Source: Spirosoma oryzicola (GTDB lineage: Bacteria; Bacteroidota; Bacteroidia; Cytophagales; Spirosomataceae). From it: a stretch of DNA of 64,000 nucleotides. Location of the stretch: assembly GCF_021233055.1 (NCBI RefSeq), contig NZ_CP089538.1, forward strand, positions 3,488,501 to 3,552,500, read 5' to 3'. The notes beneath the pieces are model-generated. The model ran no database searches. It saw nothing but the letters and a program-made list of their open reading frames with translations, and was not told where the DNA came from. This document shows positions 25,916-34,510 of this stretch, piece by piece. The stretch's first letter is position 1. Every line of letters starts with the position of its first letter. A program made the translations under genes and the position numbers.

Positions 25916-28432
25916 ATGGATTCCAGACGAGAGTTTTTGAAAAAAGCCGCTTTGTTATCAAGTGTTGCGGGCTTATCAGAAGTGCTACCCGCTTCCATCC
26001 AGAAAGCATTTGCCATTGACCCGCAACCCGGCACAACGTATCTGGACGCTGAACACGTCGTGGTTCTGATGCAGGAGAATCGTTCGTTCGACCATACGTA
26101 CGGAACGCTTCAGGGCGTCCGGGGCTTTAACGACCCCCGCGCCATTGACCTGCCAAACAAAAACAAAGTCTGGCTTCAGAGCAATGCCGCCAACGAAACC
26201 TACGCTCCCTTCCGGCTGAACATCAAGGATACCAAAGCAACCTGGATGAGTTCGTTACCGCACTCGTGGGAAAATCAGGTCGATGCCCGCAACGGCGGTC
26301 GGTATGATGGCTGGCTGGAAGCCAAAAAGTCGGGCAATAAGGAGTACGCCAAGATGCCGTTGACGCTGGGCTACTACAACCGCGAAGACCTTCCTTTCTA
26401 CTACGCCCTGGCTGACGCCTTTACGGTTTGCGATCAGAATTTCTGCTCCTCGCTTACCGGTACAACACCAAATCGCTTATTTTTCTGGACGGGCACGCTT
26501 CGCGACCCCAAGGACCCGCAGGCTATGGCCAACGTCCGCAACGAAAACGTCGATTACGAAGCGGAAGTCAACTGGACGACCTTTCCCGAACGGCTTGAAG
26601 ACCTCGGTATTTCCTGGCGCATTTATCAAAACGAGATCAATATATCGACGGGTTTTCAGGGTGAGGAAGATAGCTGGCTGGCTAATTTCAGCGATAACCC
26701 CATCGAGTGGTTTTCGCAGCACCGCGTTCGGTTTCATCCCGCCTACTACGCTTACATCCAGCAACAGGAAAAAATTGTCCCGAAACGCATTGAGGCCCTC
26801 GAAGCAACGCTTAAAACGCTACCGGAAACCGACAAGGAATACGCCCGAACGAAGCGCGAATTAGCCAGTAAGCAGCACTTTCTGAAACTTATTCAGGCGG
26901 ATTTGGTCAACTACACCCCGGAGAAGTTTAAACAGCTTTCGCAGCGGGACAAAAATCTGTTCGAGAAAGCGTTTACGACGAACAGCAATGATCCGGATTA
27001 CCGCACCCTGTCTACGCTTACGTATCAGGATGGAGCGACCAGGCGTGACGTAAAAGTACCAAAGGGTGATGTCCTGCACCAGTTTAGAGCAGACGTAAAA
27101 AACCGGAAACTACCAACCGTTTCGTGGCTCGTGGCTCCCGAGAATTTTTCCGATCACCCATCGGCCCCCTGGTACGGAGCCTGGTACATTTCGGAAGTGC
27201 TGGACATTCTGACGCAGAATCCCGACGTCTGGAAAAAAACAATTTTTATTCTGGCCTACGATGAAAACGACGGCTATTTTGATCACGTTCCGCCATTTGT
27301 TCCGGCTCATCCCGACCAGCCCGAAACAGGTCTGACCAGTAAAGGCATCGATACTCGAACCGAATTTGTTACCCAGGAGCAGGAAAGTAAGCGGCAAAAT
27401 CACGGTCGAACCGGTCCGATTGGACTAGGCTTTCGGGTTCCGCTGGTGATCGCGTCGCCCTGGAGCCGGGGTGGCTATGTTTGCTCCGAAGTATTCGATC
27501 ACACCTCGACGCTTCAGTTTCTGGAAACGTTTCTTAGTCATAAGAAAGGCCAGAAGGTTGAAGAGCCGAACATTGGTGCCTGGCGTCGCACCATTTGTGG
27601 CGATCTTACTTCGGCGTTCCGACCCTATCAGGGCGAAAAAATCAAACTCCCGACGCCCGTAGCGAAAGACGCTTTCATTGAACACATTCATAAAGCCCAG
27701 TTCGCCCCCTTGCCGACGGGTTATCAGGCATTCAGTCCTGAAGAAATCCGGCAGATCAACGCCGATCCGCTGGCGGCAACTCAGCTAACCCGACAAGAGA
27801 AAGGGGTTCGCCCCGCCAACGCGCTGCCCTACGAACTATATGCCGACGGGCACACAGCAGGCAACCGTTTCGTCCTGACGCTGGCGGCTAAAAACGACGT
27901 GTTTGGCAAACAGGCCGCCGGGTCGCCGTTTCAGGTTTACCCGATTGGCACCAACGATGCAGCGATCCGATCCTACACCGTTGCCCCCGGCGATCAGTTA
28001 AGCGACTCCTGGCCGCTCACGGAGCCCTATCACTTGCGCGTGTACGGTCCCAACGGTTTCATGCGTGAGTTCAAAGGAGGGGCTGACAATCCGCCCGTTG
28101 CTTTATCCTGCGAGTACGAACGAGACGCCCGGAATCAGTTTACCGGTAATGTGCGGGTTAAACTCACCAACACAGATTCGCAGCGCGCGTATTCGGTTCA
28201 ACTCGTTGACAATGCCTACCACGCCAAGGCGGAGCAGCGTACACTGGAAAAGGCTGGAACGAAAGGAGCGCAGGCTGTTGTGATCCTGAATTTAAAGAAT
28301 AGCCACAACTGGTATGATTTCAGTTTGAATGTATCTGGCTTCGCGGCTTTTGACCAACGGTACGCGGGCCGGGTCGAGACGGGCAAAGCAGGCTACAGCG
28401 ATCCGCTGATGGGTCAGGTTAACTCAGTTTAG
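25916..28432 (+). CDS. Phosphocholine-specific phospholipase C, exported by Tat
   Basis: An 838-aa acid-phosphatase-superfamily phospholipase C that releases phosphorylated headgroups from phosphatidylcholine-type lipids. The N-terminus has a twin-arginine signal (SRREFLKKAALLSSV). Active-site regions are VVLMQENRSFDHTYGTL near residue 50, LTGTTPNRLFFWTG, AYDENDGYFDHVPPF and PLVIASPWSRGGYVCSEVFDHTS. Two C-terminal beta domains of the DUF756 type follow after about residue 640. It lies 19 nt before an ethanolamine permease gene, so it may feed headgroup catabolism; PE specificity is an inference. An extra phosphatase would be needed to give free ethanolamine, and none is visible here. Confidence 0.92.
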   Translation: MDSRREFLKKAALLSSVAGLSEVLPASIQKAFAIDPQPGTTYLDAEHVVVLMQENRSFDHTYGTLQGVRGFNDPRAIDLPNKNKVWLQSNAANETYAPFRLNIKDTKATWMSSLPHSWENQVDARNGGRYDGWLEAKKSGNKEYAKMPLTLGYYNREDLPFYYALADAFTVCDQNFCSSLTGTTPNRLFFWTGTLRDPKDPQAMANVRNENVDYEAEVNWTTFPERLEDLGISWRIYQNEINISTGFQGEEDSWLANFSDNPIEWFSQHRVRFHPAYYAYIQQQEKIVPKRIEALEATLKTLPETDKEYARTKRELASKQHFLKLIQADLVNYTPEKFKQLSQRDKNLFEKAFTTNSNDPDYRTLSTLTYQDGATRRDVKVPKGDVLHQFRADVKNRKLPTVSWLVAPENFSDHPSAPWYGAWYISEVLDILTQNPDVWKKTIFILAYDENDGYFDHVPPFVPAHPDQPETGLTSKGIDTRTEFVTQEQESKRQNHGRTGPIGLGFRVPLVIASPWSRGGYVCSEVFDHTSTLQFLETFLSHKKGQKVEEPNIGAWRRTICGDLTSAFRPYQGEKIKLPTPVAKDAFIEHIHKAQFAPLPTGYQAFSPEEIRQINADPLAATQLTRQEKGVRPANALPYELYADGHTAGNRFVLTLAAKNDVFGKQAAGSPFQVYPIGTNDAAIRSYTVAPGDQLSDSWPLTEPYHLRVYGPNGFMREFKGGADNPPVALSCEYERDARNQFTGNVRVKLTNTDSQRAYSVQLVDNAYHAKAEQRTLEKAGTKGAQAVVILNLKNSHNWYDFSLNVSGFAAFDQRYAGRVETGKAGYSDPLMGQVNSV

Positions 28433-28451
28433 ACTTTAATTTTTACTTTCT

Positions 28452-29777
28452 ATGACGAACGAACAACCCACCTTAAAGAAAGCCTTAAGACCGATTCACC
28501 TCTGGGCGATTGGCGTCGGATTGGTTATATCCGGGGAGTATTTTGGCTGGAATTACGGTTGGGGAGTTGCGGGTACGGTTGGGTTGCTGATTGCAACCCT
28601 GCTGATCACCTTACTTTATTTCACGTTTATTTTCAGTTTTACCGAGCTGACCACCTCTATTCCGAACGCAGGTGGGCCGTTTGCGTACGCGCTGAAAGCG
28701 TTCGGACCGATGGGGGCGCTGGTTGCCGGATACGCCACGCTGATTGAGTTTCTGTTCGCCACGCCCGCCATTGCACTTGCCCTCGGAAGCTATGTCCACT
28801 TTCTGTACCCGTCCATTCCGGTTATCGCAACGTCAGTGAGTTCATACATCCTGTTTACGCTGATCAACCTGCTCGGCATCAAGGAAGCAGCCTGGTTTTC
28901 GCTTATCATGACGTTGCTGGCGATTGCGGAACTCCTTTTGTTTATCGGTGTGGTTGCCCCCGATTTCAAATTGGACAACTTCCTGCACAATCCTATGCCT
29001 TTTGGCTGGTCAGGTGTTTTTGCGGCCCTTCCTTTTGCCATCTGGTTGTACGTATGTCTAGAAGGCGTCGCGATGGTCGCCGAAGAAGTCAAAAACGAAA
29101 AGAACGCCATTGCGAAAGGGTATATTTCGGCCCTGCTCACACTAACGATTCTGGCGCTGGCTGTGATGATTTGCGTCGGTGGTATTGCCGAATGGGAGAA
29201 ACTAGCCACGCTCGACTATCCGCTACCTGAATCGATTGGGATTGTACTAGGACGCGACAACCCACTGACCAAGCTATTTGCCAGCGTCGGTCTGTTTGGT
29301 CTTATCGCTTCGTTTCACGGTATTATTATTAGTTACTCCAGGCAGATTTTTGCGCTGGCCCGTAGCGGCTATTTACCGACGGTTTTAGCAACCGTTAGCG
29401 CTCGTCAACAGGTACCGTATTGGGCGTTGCTATTGGGAGCCTTCTTTGGCATTGCGGCACTCTGTGTGCTCGATACCAGCAAACTCGTGATTCTGTCAAC
29501 GATTGGGGCCGTGGTTGTGTACATAGTCAGTATGCTCGCCCTGTTTAAACTGCGCCGGAGCGATCCGACCCTCAACCGACCCTTCAAAGCGCCGTTTTAT
29601 CCGGTCTTTCCGGCGGTGGCGCTGCTGCTGGCCGGTATCGCTTTGGCGGCCATGATTTATTTCTACAGTTGGCTGAGTCTGCTGTTTTTTGTCGGGCTAG
29701 TCGTCATTGCAGGCTTATTTTACGCTTCGGGTCGGTATGAGAAAAGCAAGCAGGAATGGCGCGTCGACGTGCCCTAA
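28452..29777 (+). CDS. eat: Ethanolamine permease (APC superfamily)
   Basis: A 441-aa inner-membrane transporter with about 12 hydrophobic spans. The first helix carries ISGEYFGWNYGWGVAG, the signature of ethanolamine permeases within the amino acid-polyamine-organocation superfamily. The segment LYVCLEGVAMVAEEVKN is the conserved loop after helix 6. It is flanked by phospholipase C and the ethanolamine ammonia-lyase large subunit on the same strand with gaps of 19 and 36 nt, which strongly supports ethanolamine as substrate. Confidence 0.92.
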   Translation: MTNEQPTLKKALRPIHLWAIGVGLVISGEYFGWNYGWGVAGTVGLLIATLLITLLYFTFIFSFTELTTSIPNAGGPFAYALKAFGPMGALVAGYATLIEFLFATPAIALALGSYVHFLYPSIPVIATSVSSYILFTLINLLGIKEAAWFSLIMTLLAIAELLLFIGVVAPDFKLDNFLHNPMPFGWSGVFAALPFAIWLYVCLEGVAMVAEEVKNEKNAIAKGYISALLTLTILALAVMICVGGIAEWEKLATLDYPLPESIGIVLGRDNPLTKLFASVGLFGLIASFHGIIISYSRQIFALARSGYLPTVLATVSARQQVPYWALLLGAFFGIAALCVLDTSKLVILSTIGAVVVYIVSMLALFKLRRSDPTLNRPFKAPFYPVFPAVALLLAGIALAAMIYFYSWLSLLFFVGLVVIAGLFYASGRYEKSKQEWRVDVP

Positions 29778-29813
29778 AATACGTTTTCTGAGTACATTAC
29801 TAACGCAATAGGT

Positions 29814-31196
29814 ATGCTGTATCACTGCACGATCCGGGGCTTCACCTATCGGTTCAAGAACCTAACCGAACTGCTGGCTAAAGCAAGTCCGTTGCGTTCG
29901 GGCGATACGCTGGCGGGACTAGCGGCTGAACGTTACGAAGAACGGGTGGCTGCTCAGTTGACGCTGGCTGATGTACCGTTACCTACCTTTCTGAACGAGG
30001 CCGTAATTCCGTACGAGTCCGACGAGGTAACCCGGCTGATTTTGGATACGCATGATGCCGACACTTTTTCATCGATCAGTCATTTCACCGTCGGCGATCT
30101 GCGCGACTGGCTACTGAGCGACGAGGCCGATACGACGGCACTTCGTCAACTGGCCCCCGGCCTAACCCCTGAGATGGTTTCGGCGGTCTCGAAACTCATG
30201 CGGAATCAGGATTTGATCTTGGTAGCGAAGAAATGTGAAGTCGTCACCCGCTTTCGAAATACAGTCGGTTTACGAGGGCACTTATCTGTTCGGCTGCAAC
30301 CCAATCACCCCATCGATGACGCCAGGGGCATAGCCGCCAGTATGATCGACGGCTTGCTCTACGGCAGCGGTGACGCTATGATCGGCATCAATCCGGCCAC
30401 CGACAGTCCGGCGGCAACGGCCCGTTTGCTGCACATGATCGACGGTATTCGCGAGCGTTTTTCCATACCAACCCAAAGTTGCGTGCTGAGTCACATAACA
30501 ACCACCCTGCAACTGATCGAGCAGCAAGCTCCTGTCGATTTGGTATTCCAATCGATTGCCGGTACCGAAAAAGCGAATGCCAGTTTTGGTGTAAATCTTT
30601 CCTTGTTGCAGGAAGCCTACGAAGCCGGGCTTTCATTGAAACGCGGCACACTTGGTCAAAACCTGATGTATTTCGAAACAGGTCAGGGTAGCGCGTTGTC
30701 GTCGGGTGCGCATCACGGCGTCGATCAGCAAACCTGCGAAGTACGCGCCTATGCCGTCGCCCGCCATTTCAACCCGTTTCTAGTTAACTCGGTCGTTGGC
30801 TTTATCGGTCCGGAATATTTGTTCGACGGAAAGCAGATCATCCGGGCAGGACTTGAAGATCATTTCTGCGGCAAACTCATGGGCTTACCAATGGGCATGG
30901 ATATTTGCTACACTAATCACGCGCAGGCTGACCAGGACGATATGGACACGCTCCTGACCCTGCTTGGCGTAGCCGGTATCAGCTTCATCATGGGCATTCC
31001 GGGTGCCGACGATATCATGCTCAACTACCAATCTACTTCGTTTCATGATGCGCTGTACCTGCGCCGGGTACTCGGACTGCGACCAGCGCCCGAATTTGAA
31101 GAATGGCTGCTTCGGCAAAACATTATGGATGCGCTGGGAAACCGCTTATCGACGAGCGCTCAGAAACAGTTCTACACGGAGTTGATCGAAGGATGA
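29814..31196 (+). CDS. eutB: Ethanolamine ammonia-lyase, large subunit
   Basis: A 460-aa catalytic subunit of the adenosylcobalamin-dependent enzyme that splits ethanolamine into acetaldehyde and ammonia. Family segments are FKNLTELLAKASPLRSGD near the N-terminus, DGLLYGSGDAMIGINPATDS, FQSIAGTEKANASFGV, MYFETGQGSALSSGAHHGVDQQT and MGLPMGMDICYTNHAQADQDD. Its stop overlaps the eutC ATG by 4 nt. There is no EutA reactivase gene and no shell-protein gene nearby, so this is the microcompartment-free version of the pathway. Activity needs vitamin B12 from elsewhere. Confidence 0.97.
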   Translation: MLYHCTIRGFTYRFKNLTELLAKASPLRSGDTLAGLAAERYEERVAAQLTLADVPLPTFLNEAVIPYESDEVTRLILDTHDADTFSSISHFTVGDLRDWLLSDEADTTALRQLAPGLTPEMVSAVSKLMRNQDLILVAKKCEVVTRFRNTVGLRGHLSVRLQPNHPIDDARGIAASMIDGLLYGSGDAMIGINPATDSPAATARLLHMIDGIRERFSIPTQSCVLSHITTTLQLIEQQAPVDLVFQSIAGTEKANASFGVNLSLLQEAYEAGLSLKRGTLGQNLMYFETGQGSALSSGAHHGVDQQTCEVRAYAVARHFNPFLVNSVVGFIGPEYLFDGKQIIRAGLEDHFCGKLMGLPMGMDICYTNHAQADQDDMDTLLTLLGVAGISFIMGIPGADDIMLNYQSTSFHDALYLRRVLGLRPAPEFEEWLLRQNIMDALGNRLSTSAQKQFYTELIEG

Positions 31197-31972
31197 ACGA
31201 ACCAAAAAAACTACCTGACCAAACCGATGAGTGGCAGCGCCTGAAAGCCTACACAACGGCTCGTATTGCACTGGGCAGGACGGGTATATCCATCCCGCTC
31301 CGCGAATCCTTACAGTTTAAACTTGCTCATGCTCACGCCAAGGATGCGGTCTATTCCGGGTTAGCTATCAGCGGCTTACAAGATGCGCTACAAGACCTGA
31401 ACGTACCCATTTGCCCTGTTCACAGCCGGGCCGAAAACCGCGATATTTACCTGCAACGGCCTGACCTCGGACGACTCTTATGCGACGAATCGGCTCAACT
31501 GCTTCAAAACCTGAACGCCCCGCCCGCTGATGTATGCCTAATTATTGCCGATGGGCTGTCGGCCAGCGCGGTGAATACCTACGCTCCGCCGGTTGTCAAC
31601 ATGCTGGTCGAAACGGCCCGGCAGGCTGGCTACACCCTCGCTCCTATCGTGCTGGTCGAACAAGGCCGCGTCGCTATTTCGGACGTCATCGGCCACCTGC
31701 TTGGCTCTCGCCTGGCGATCATCCTGATTGGTGAACGACCGGGCCTAAGTTCATTCGATAGTATGGGCGCTTATCTGACCTACGCGCCCCAACCGGGTCT
31801 TACGGATGAACGCCGGAACTGTCTTTCCAATATCCGCGATCAGGGATTACCGCCCGCCCTGGCTGTCAGTAAACTGATGTGGCTGATTGATTCGGCTTTT
31901 CGGCTGCAACTCACGGGTATAGCGCTGAAAGATACTGACGGTTCGGAAGCCGACCGTTTACCAATCGGGTGA
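31193..31972 (+). CDS. eutC: Ethanolamine ammonia-lyase, small subunit
   Basis: A 259-aa small subunit that completes the cobalamin site of ethanolamine ammonia-lyase. Recognisable parts are LKAYTTARIALGRTGISIP, LQFKLAHAHAKDAV, the LCDESAQLL region, DVCLIIADGLSASAVNTYA and LIGERPGLSSFDSMGAYLTYAPQPG. The ATG at 31193 overlaps the eutB stop (ATGA); the longer frame would run inside eutB and is not used. It is last in the plc-eat-eutBC unit. The next gene starts 67 nt later from its own promoter. Confidence 0.96.
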   Translation: MNEPKKLPDQTDEWQRLKAYTTARIALGRTGISIPLRESLQFKLAHAHAKDAVYSGLAISGLQDALQDLNVPICPVHSRAENRDIYLQRPDLGRLLCDESAQLLQNLNAPPADVCLIIADGLSASAVNTYAPPVVNMLVETARQAGYTLAPIVLVEQGRVAISDVIGHLLGSRLAIILIGERPGLSSFDSMGAYLTYAPQPGLTDERRNCLSNIRDQGLPPALAVSKLMWLIDSAFRLQLTGIALKDTDGSEADRLPIG

Positions 31973-32013
31973 CATTCAGGCTTCGAAACGGAACCGACCC
32001 CGCCGTTTTTTTG

Positions 32014-32021
32014 TAATTTTG
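32014..32021 (+). promoter_or_regulatory. -7 element TAATTTTG of mtaB
   Basis: Exact TAnnTTTG match 18 nt before the GTG start of mtaB. It overlaps an in-frame TTG at 32019, which argues against that TTG as the start. Confidence 0.6.
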
Positions 32022-32039
32022 CGGGATACGTCATTTACT

Positions 32040-33356
32040 GTGAAAAAAGTCGCCTTTTATACACTTGGCTGTAAGCTGAATTTCTCCGAAACCTCGACCC
32101 TTGCCCGTTTGATGGAGCAGCAGGGTTACGAACGGGTGGAGTTTAACCAACAGCCGGATATCTTTATCATCAACACGTGCTCTGTGACAGACAATGCCGA
32201 CAAGAAATGTCGGAAGATTGTCCGCGAAGCGCAAAAGATCAACCCCGACGGCTACGTGGCTATTCTGGGATGCTACGCTCAATTGAAGCCGAAAGAAATT
32301 TCGGAGATTCCGGGTGTAGATGCGGTGTTGGGAGCCGCCGAAAAATTCCGATTGCACGAACTGATGCCGACGTTCGAGAAAGTACCGACCGGTCAGCCTG
32401 CGCAGGTATTTAACTCGCCCATCGAAGAAGCCATCGACTACCACGCATCGTATTCGCTCAACGACCGGACTCGTACGTTTCTGAAAGTACAGGACGGTTG
32501 TGATTACCCCTGCGCCTACTGTACCATTCCACTGGCACGGGGCAAAAGCCGCTCTGACACGGTAGCGAACGTGGTAAAAGCCGCCCGCGAAATAGCCGAT
32601 AGAGGGGTAAAGGAAATTGTGCTAACGGGTGTAAATATTGGCGATTTTGGGTTAGTCAACGGTGAGCGGCAGGAAACGTTTTTCGAACTGGTTAAAGCCC
32701 TGGATGATGCGAAAGGCATCGAGCGCTTTCGTATTTCGAGTATTGAGCCAAACCTGCTGACCGACGAAATCATTGCCTTTGTTGCTCAGTCGAAGCGGTT
32801 CGTCCCCCATTTTCACGTACCGCTGCAATCGGGCAGTAATCGCGTACTAGGCTTAATGCGCCGTCGCTACAAACGCGAGTTGTATGCCGACCGGGTACAG
32901 AAAATTAAGGAGTTGATGCCCCATGCCTGCATCGGTGTCGATGTAATCGTGGGCCACCCCGGCGAAACCGAGGAAGCGTTCAAAGAAACGTATCTGTTTC
33001 TGAACGAACTGCCAGTATCGTACCTGCACGTGTTTACCTATTCCGAACGGCCCAACACAACCGCCCTTTCGATCAAGCCTGTGGTTCCGGGTCACGTTCG
33101 GGCCGAGCGGTCGAAGATGCTGCACATTCTATCGGAAAAGAAACGGCGGGCGTTTTACGATTCGCAGGTGGGTCGTGACGCGACTGTGTTATTCGAAGAA
33201 GACATAGCCGACGGTATGATGCAGGGGTTCACCGAAAACTACGTTCGTGTTGTGGCTAAATACGATCCGCTGCTTATCAACGAAACGCTACCCGTTCACC
33301 TCACCACCGTTAACGCCGATGGTCTGATGGAAGTCGCCGAAGTAACGTACGCATGA
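32040..33356 (+). CDS. mtaB: tRNA t6A37 methylthiotransferase MtaB
   Basis: Radical-SAM enzyme that adds a methylthio group to threonylcarbamoyl-adenosine 37 of tRNA. The 438-aa protein has the UPF0004 domain with three cluster cysteines (TLGCKLNFSE, INTCSVTDNADKKCR, LGCYAQL) and the radical-SAM motif CDYPCAYC, followed by HFHVPLQSGSNRVL and a C-terminal TRAM-like segment. The N-terminus KKVAFYTLGCKLNFSE is typical of MtaB rather than MiaB or RimO. I use the GTG at 32040, since the promoter element overlaps the upstream TTG. Its stop overlaps the VOC gene by 4 nt. Confidence 0.93.
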   Translation: MKKVAFYTLGCKLNFSETSTLARLMEQQGYERVEFNQQPDIFIINTCSVTDNADKKCRKIVREAQKINPDGYVAILGCYAQLKPKEISEIPGVDAVLGAAEKFRLHELMPTFEKVPTGQPAQVFNSPIEEAIDYHASYSLNDRTRTFLKVQDGCDYPCAYCTIPLARGKSRSDTVANVVKAAREIADRGVKEIVLTGVNIGDFGLVNGERQETFFELVKALDDAKGIERFRISSIEPNLLTDEIIAFVAQSKRFVPHFHVPLQSGSNRVLGLMRRRYKRELYADRVQKIKELMPHACIGVDVIVGHPGETEEAFKETYLFLNELPVSYLHVFTYSERPNTTALSIKPVVPGHVRAERSKMLHILSEKKRRAFYDSQVGRDATVLFEEDIADGMMQGFTENYVRVVAKYDPLLINETLPVHLTTVNADGLMEVAEVTYA

Positions 33357-33751
33357 ACCAGCGAATAGCGCATTTGACGCTCGTGGTCAATGACTACGAC
33401 GAAGCCATTGACTTTTACACGCACAAGCTCAACTTTGATCTAATCGAAGATACCGCTCTGAGCGAAACGAAACGATGGGTTCTGGTGGCTCCCAAAGGAA
33501 CTGCTGGCTGTTGTTTGCTACTGGCAAAGGCCGACAGTGAGGAGCAGAAAAGCCGTGTTGGCAATCAGACGGGGGGCCGCGTGTTTCTTTTCCTGTACAC
33601 GGACAACTTCTGGCACGACTATACCGCGATGCAACAAGCGGGTATTAACTTCTTGAGACCACCCGTCGAGCAACCCTACGGTACGGTTGCCGTTTTCGAA
33701 GATTTATACGGCAATCAGTGGGACTTACTGGAACCAAAGAATATAGATTAA
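33353..33751 (+). CDS. VOC-family (glyoxalase-like) protein
   Basis: A 132-aa single-domain vicinal-oxygen-chelate protein: IAHLTLVVNDYDEAIDFYTHKLNF, then the second half YTDNFWHDYTAMQQAGINF and PYGTVAVFEDLYGNQWDLLEP. Candidate metal ligands are H7 and the Glu in FEDLYGN. Function may be glyoxalase, dioxygenase or antibiotic-resistance-like; nothing in the sequence decides. The ATG overlaps the mtaB stop (ATGA), so it is co-transcribed with mtaB. Confidence 0.88.
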   Translation: MNQRIAHLTLVVNDYDEAIDFYTHKLNFDLIEDTALSETKRWVLVAPKGTAGCCLLLAKADSEEQKSRVGNQTGGRVFLFLYTDNFWHDYTAMQQAGINFLRPPVEQPYGTVAVFEDLYGNQWDLLEPKNID

Positions 33752-33761
33752 AGCAAAAGAA

Positions 33762-33842
33762 AGGGGCTTGAAACCTCCATAAAATTCATACGCCATATCT
33801 TGGAGATATGGCGTATGAATTTTATGGAGGTTTCAAGCCCCT
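33762..33842. terminator. 39-bp perfect palindrome between convergent genes
   Basis: Arms 33762-33800 and 33804-33842 are perfect 39-nt reverse complements around a 3-nt centre TGG. On the minus strand the stem is followed by TTTCTTTTGC, a fair U-tract; the plus side has only CTTCG. It lies between the stop of the VOC gene and the stop of the convergent dehydrogenase subunit gene, so termination is the likely role, but the arm length is far beyond what that needs. Confidence 0.75.
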
Positions 33843-33860
33843 CTTCGTAAAAAAGGACTT

Positions 33861-34499
33861 TTATTTGCCCTGCGTCAACTCGCGCTCTTCGTAGGCAAGG
33901 CCATACTGTTTCAGCACCTCGTCAGGAACGCCATCCCACTGGTTTGGGACGTTACCCACGTAACCGATATCCTTGATGCCCATCTGGCTGGTGTAAAAAC
34001 CCGTTGCCGTCAGGTTACGCATCATCGAGAAAAAGGCAGCACCCTGCGTCATGTCCGGCTTCACCTGCTTCGGGTAAGCAATTTGCTCCACGAGGTCAAT
34101 CTGCTGCGCTTTGGTACACAACACAAACTGTTTGCCGTACCGTTTGACGCAGGTATTGTCCAGCCAGCGAATACCACCACGCATGGGGGTCTGGTTATTC
34201 GGCTGATCTTTCATCATAAATTCGATGAAAGCGGGTACGCCCGCCTGCGACGCACTTCCCGACCGCTCATCGGCAGGAATGATGATATCGGACAACACCG
34301 TCACCGTCTGTAGTTCGTGGGGCGTAAAGAATTTTTCGGCGTTCAGCTTCGCATCGCGTTCCGCTTCAAATTTCTGCCGGCCACCCGGAATCTTAAGTGG
34401 TTTAACGTCCGGTGGAGCGGGCACAGCGGCTTCCACGGGCGAAACTGCCAGACCGAATCCGGCAAGAGAAAAGGCTTTAAGGGTGTCTCTGCGTTTCAT
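33861..34499 (-). CDS. Gluconate 2-dehydrogenase subunit 3-like protein, Tat-exported
   Basis: A 212-aa small subunit that accompanies GMC-type periplasmic sugar dehydrogenases. It starts MKRRDTLKAFSLAGFGLAV, a twin-arginine-like signal, and contains the family stretch FFTPHELQTVTVLSDIIIPADE followed by AGVPAFIEFMMKDQ. Such subunits carry the catalytic partner across the inner membrane by Tat hitchhiking. It lies 11 nt downstream of the GMC gene, forming a two-gene operon. The cytochrome c subunit of the classic three-part enzymes is absent here. Confidence 0.9.
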   Translation of the reverse strand: MKRRDTLKAFSLAGFGLAVSPVEAAVPAPPDVKPLKIPGGRQKFEAERDAKLNAEKFFTPHELQTVTVLSDIIIPADERSGSASQAGVPAFIEFMMKDQPNNQTPMRGGIRWLDNTCVKRYGKQFVLCTKAQQIDLVEQIAYPKQVKPDMTQGAAFFSMMRNLTATGFYTSQMGIKDIGYVGNVPNQWDGVPDEVLKQYGLAYEERELTQGK

Positions 34500-34510
34500 G
34501 GGTGAAAACG

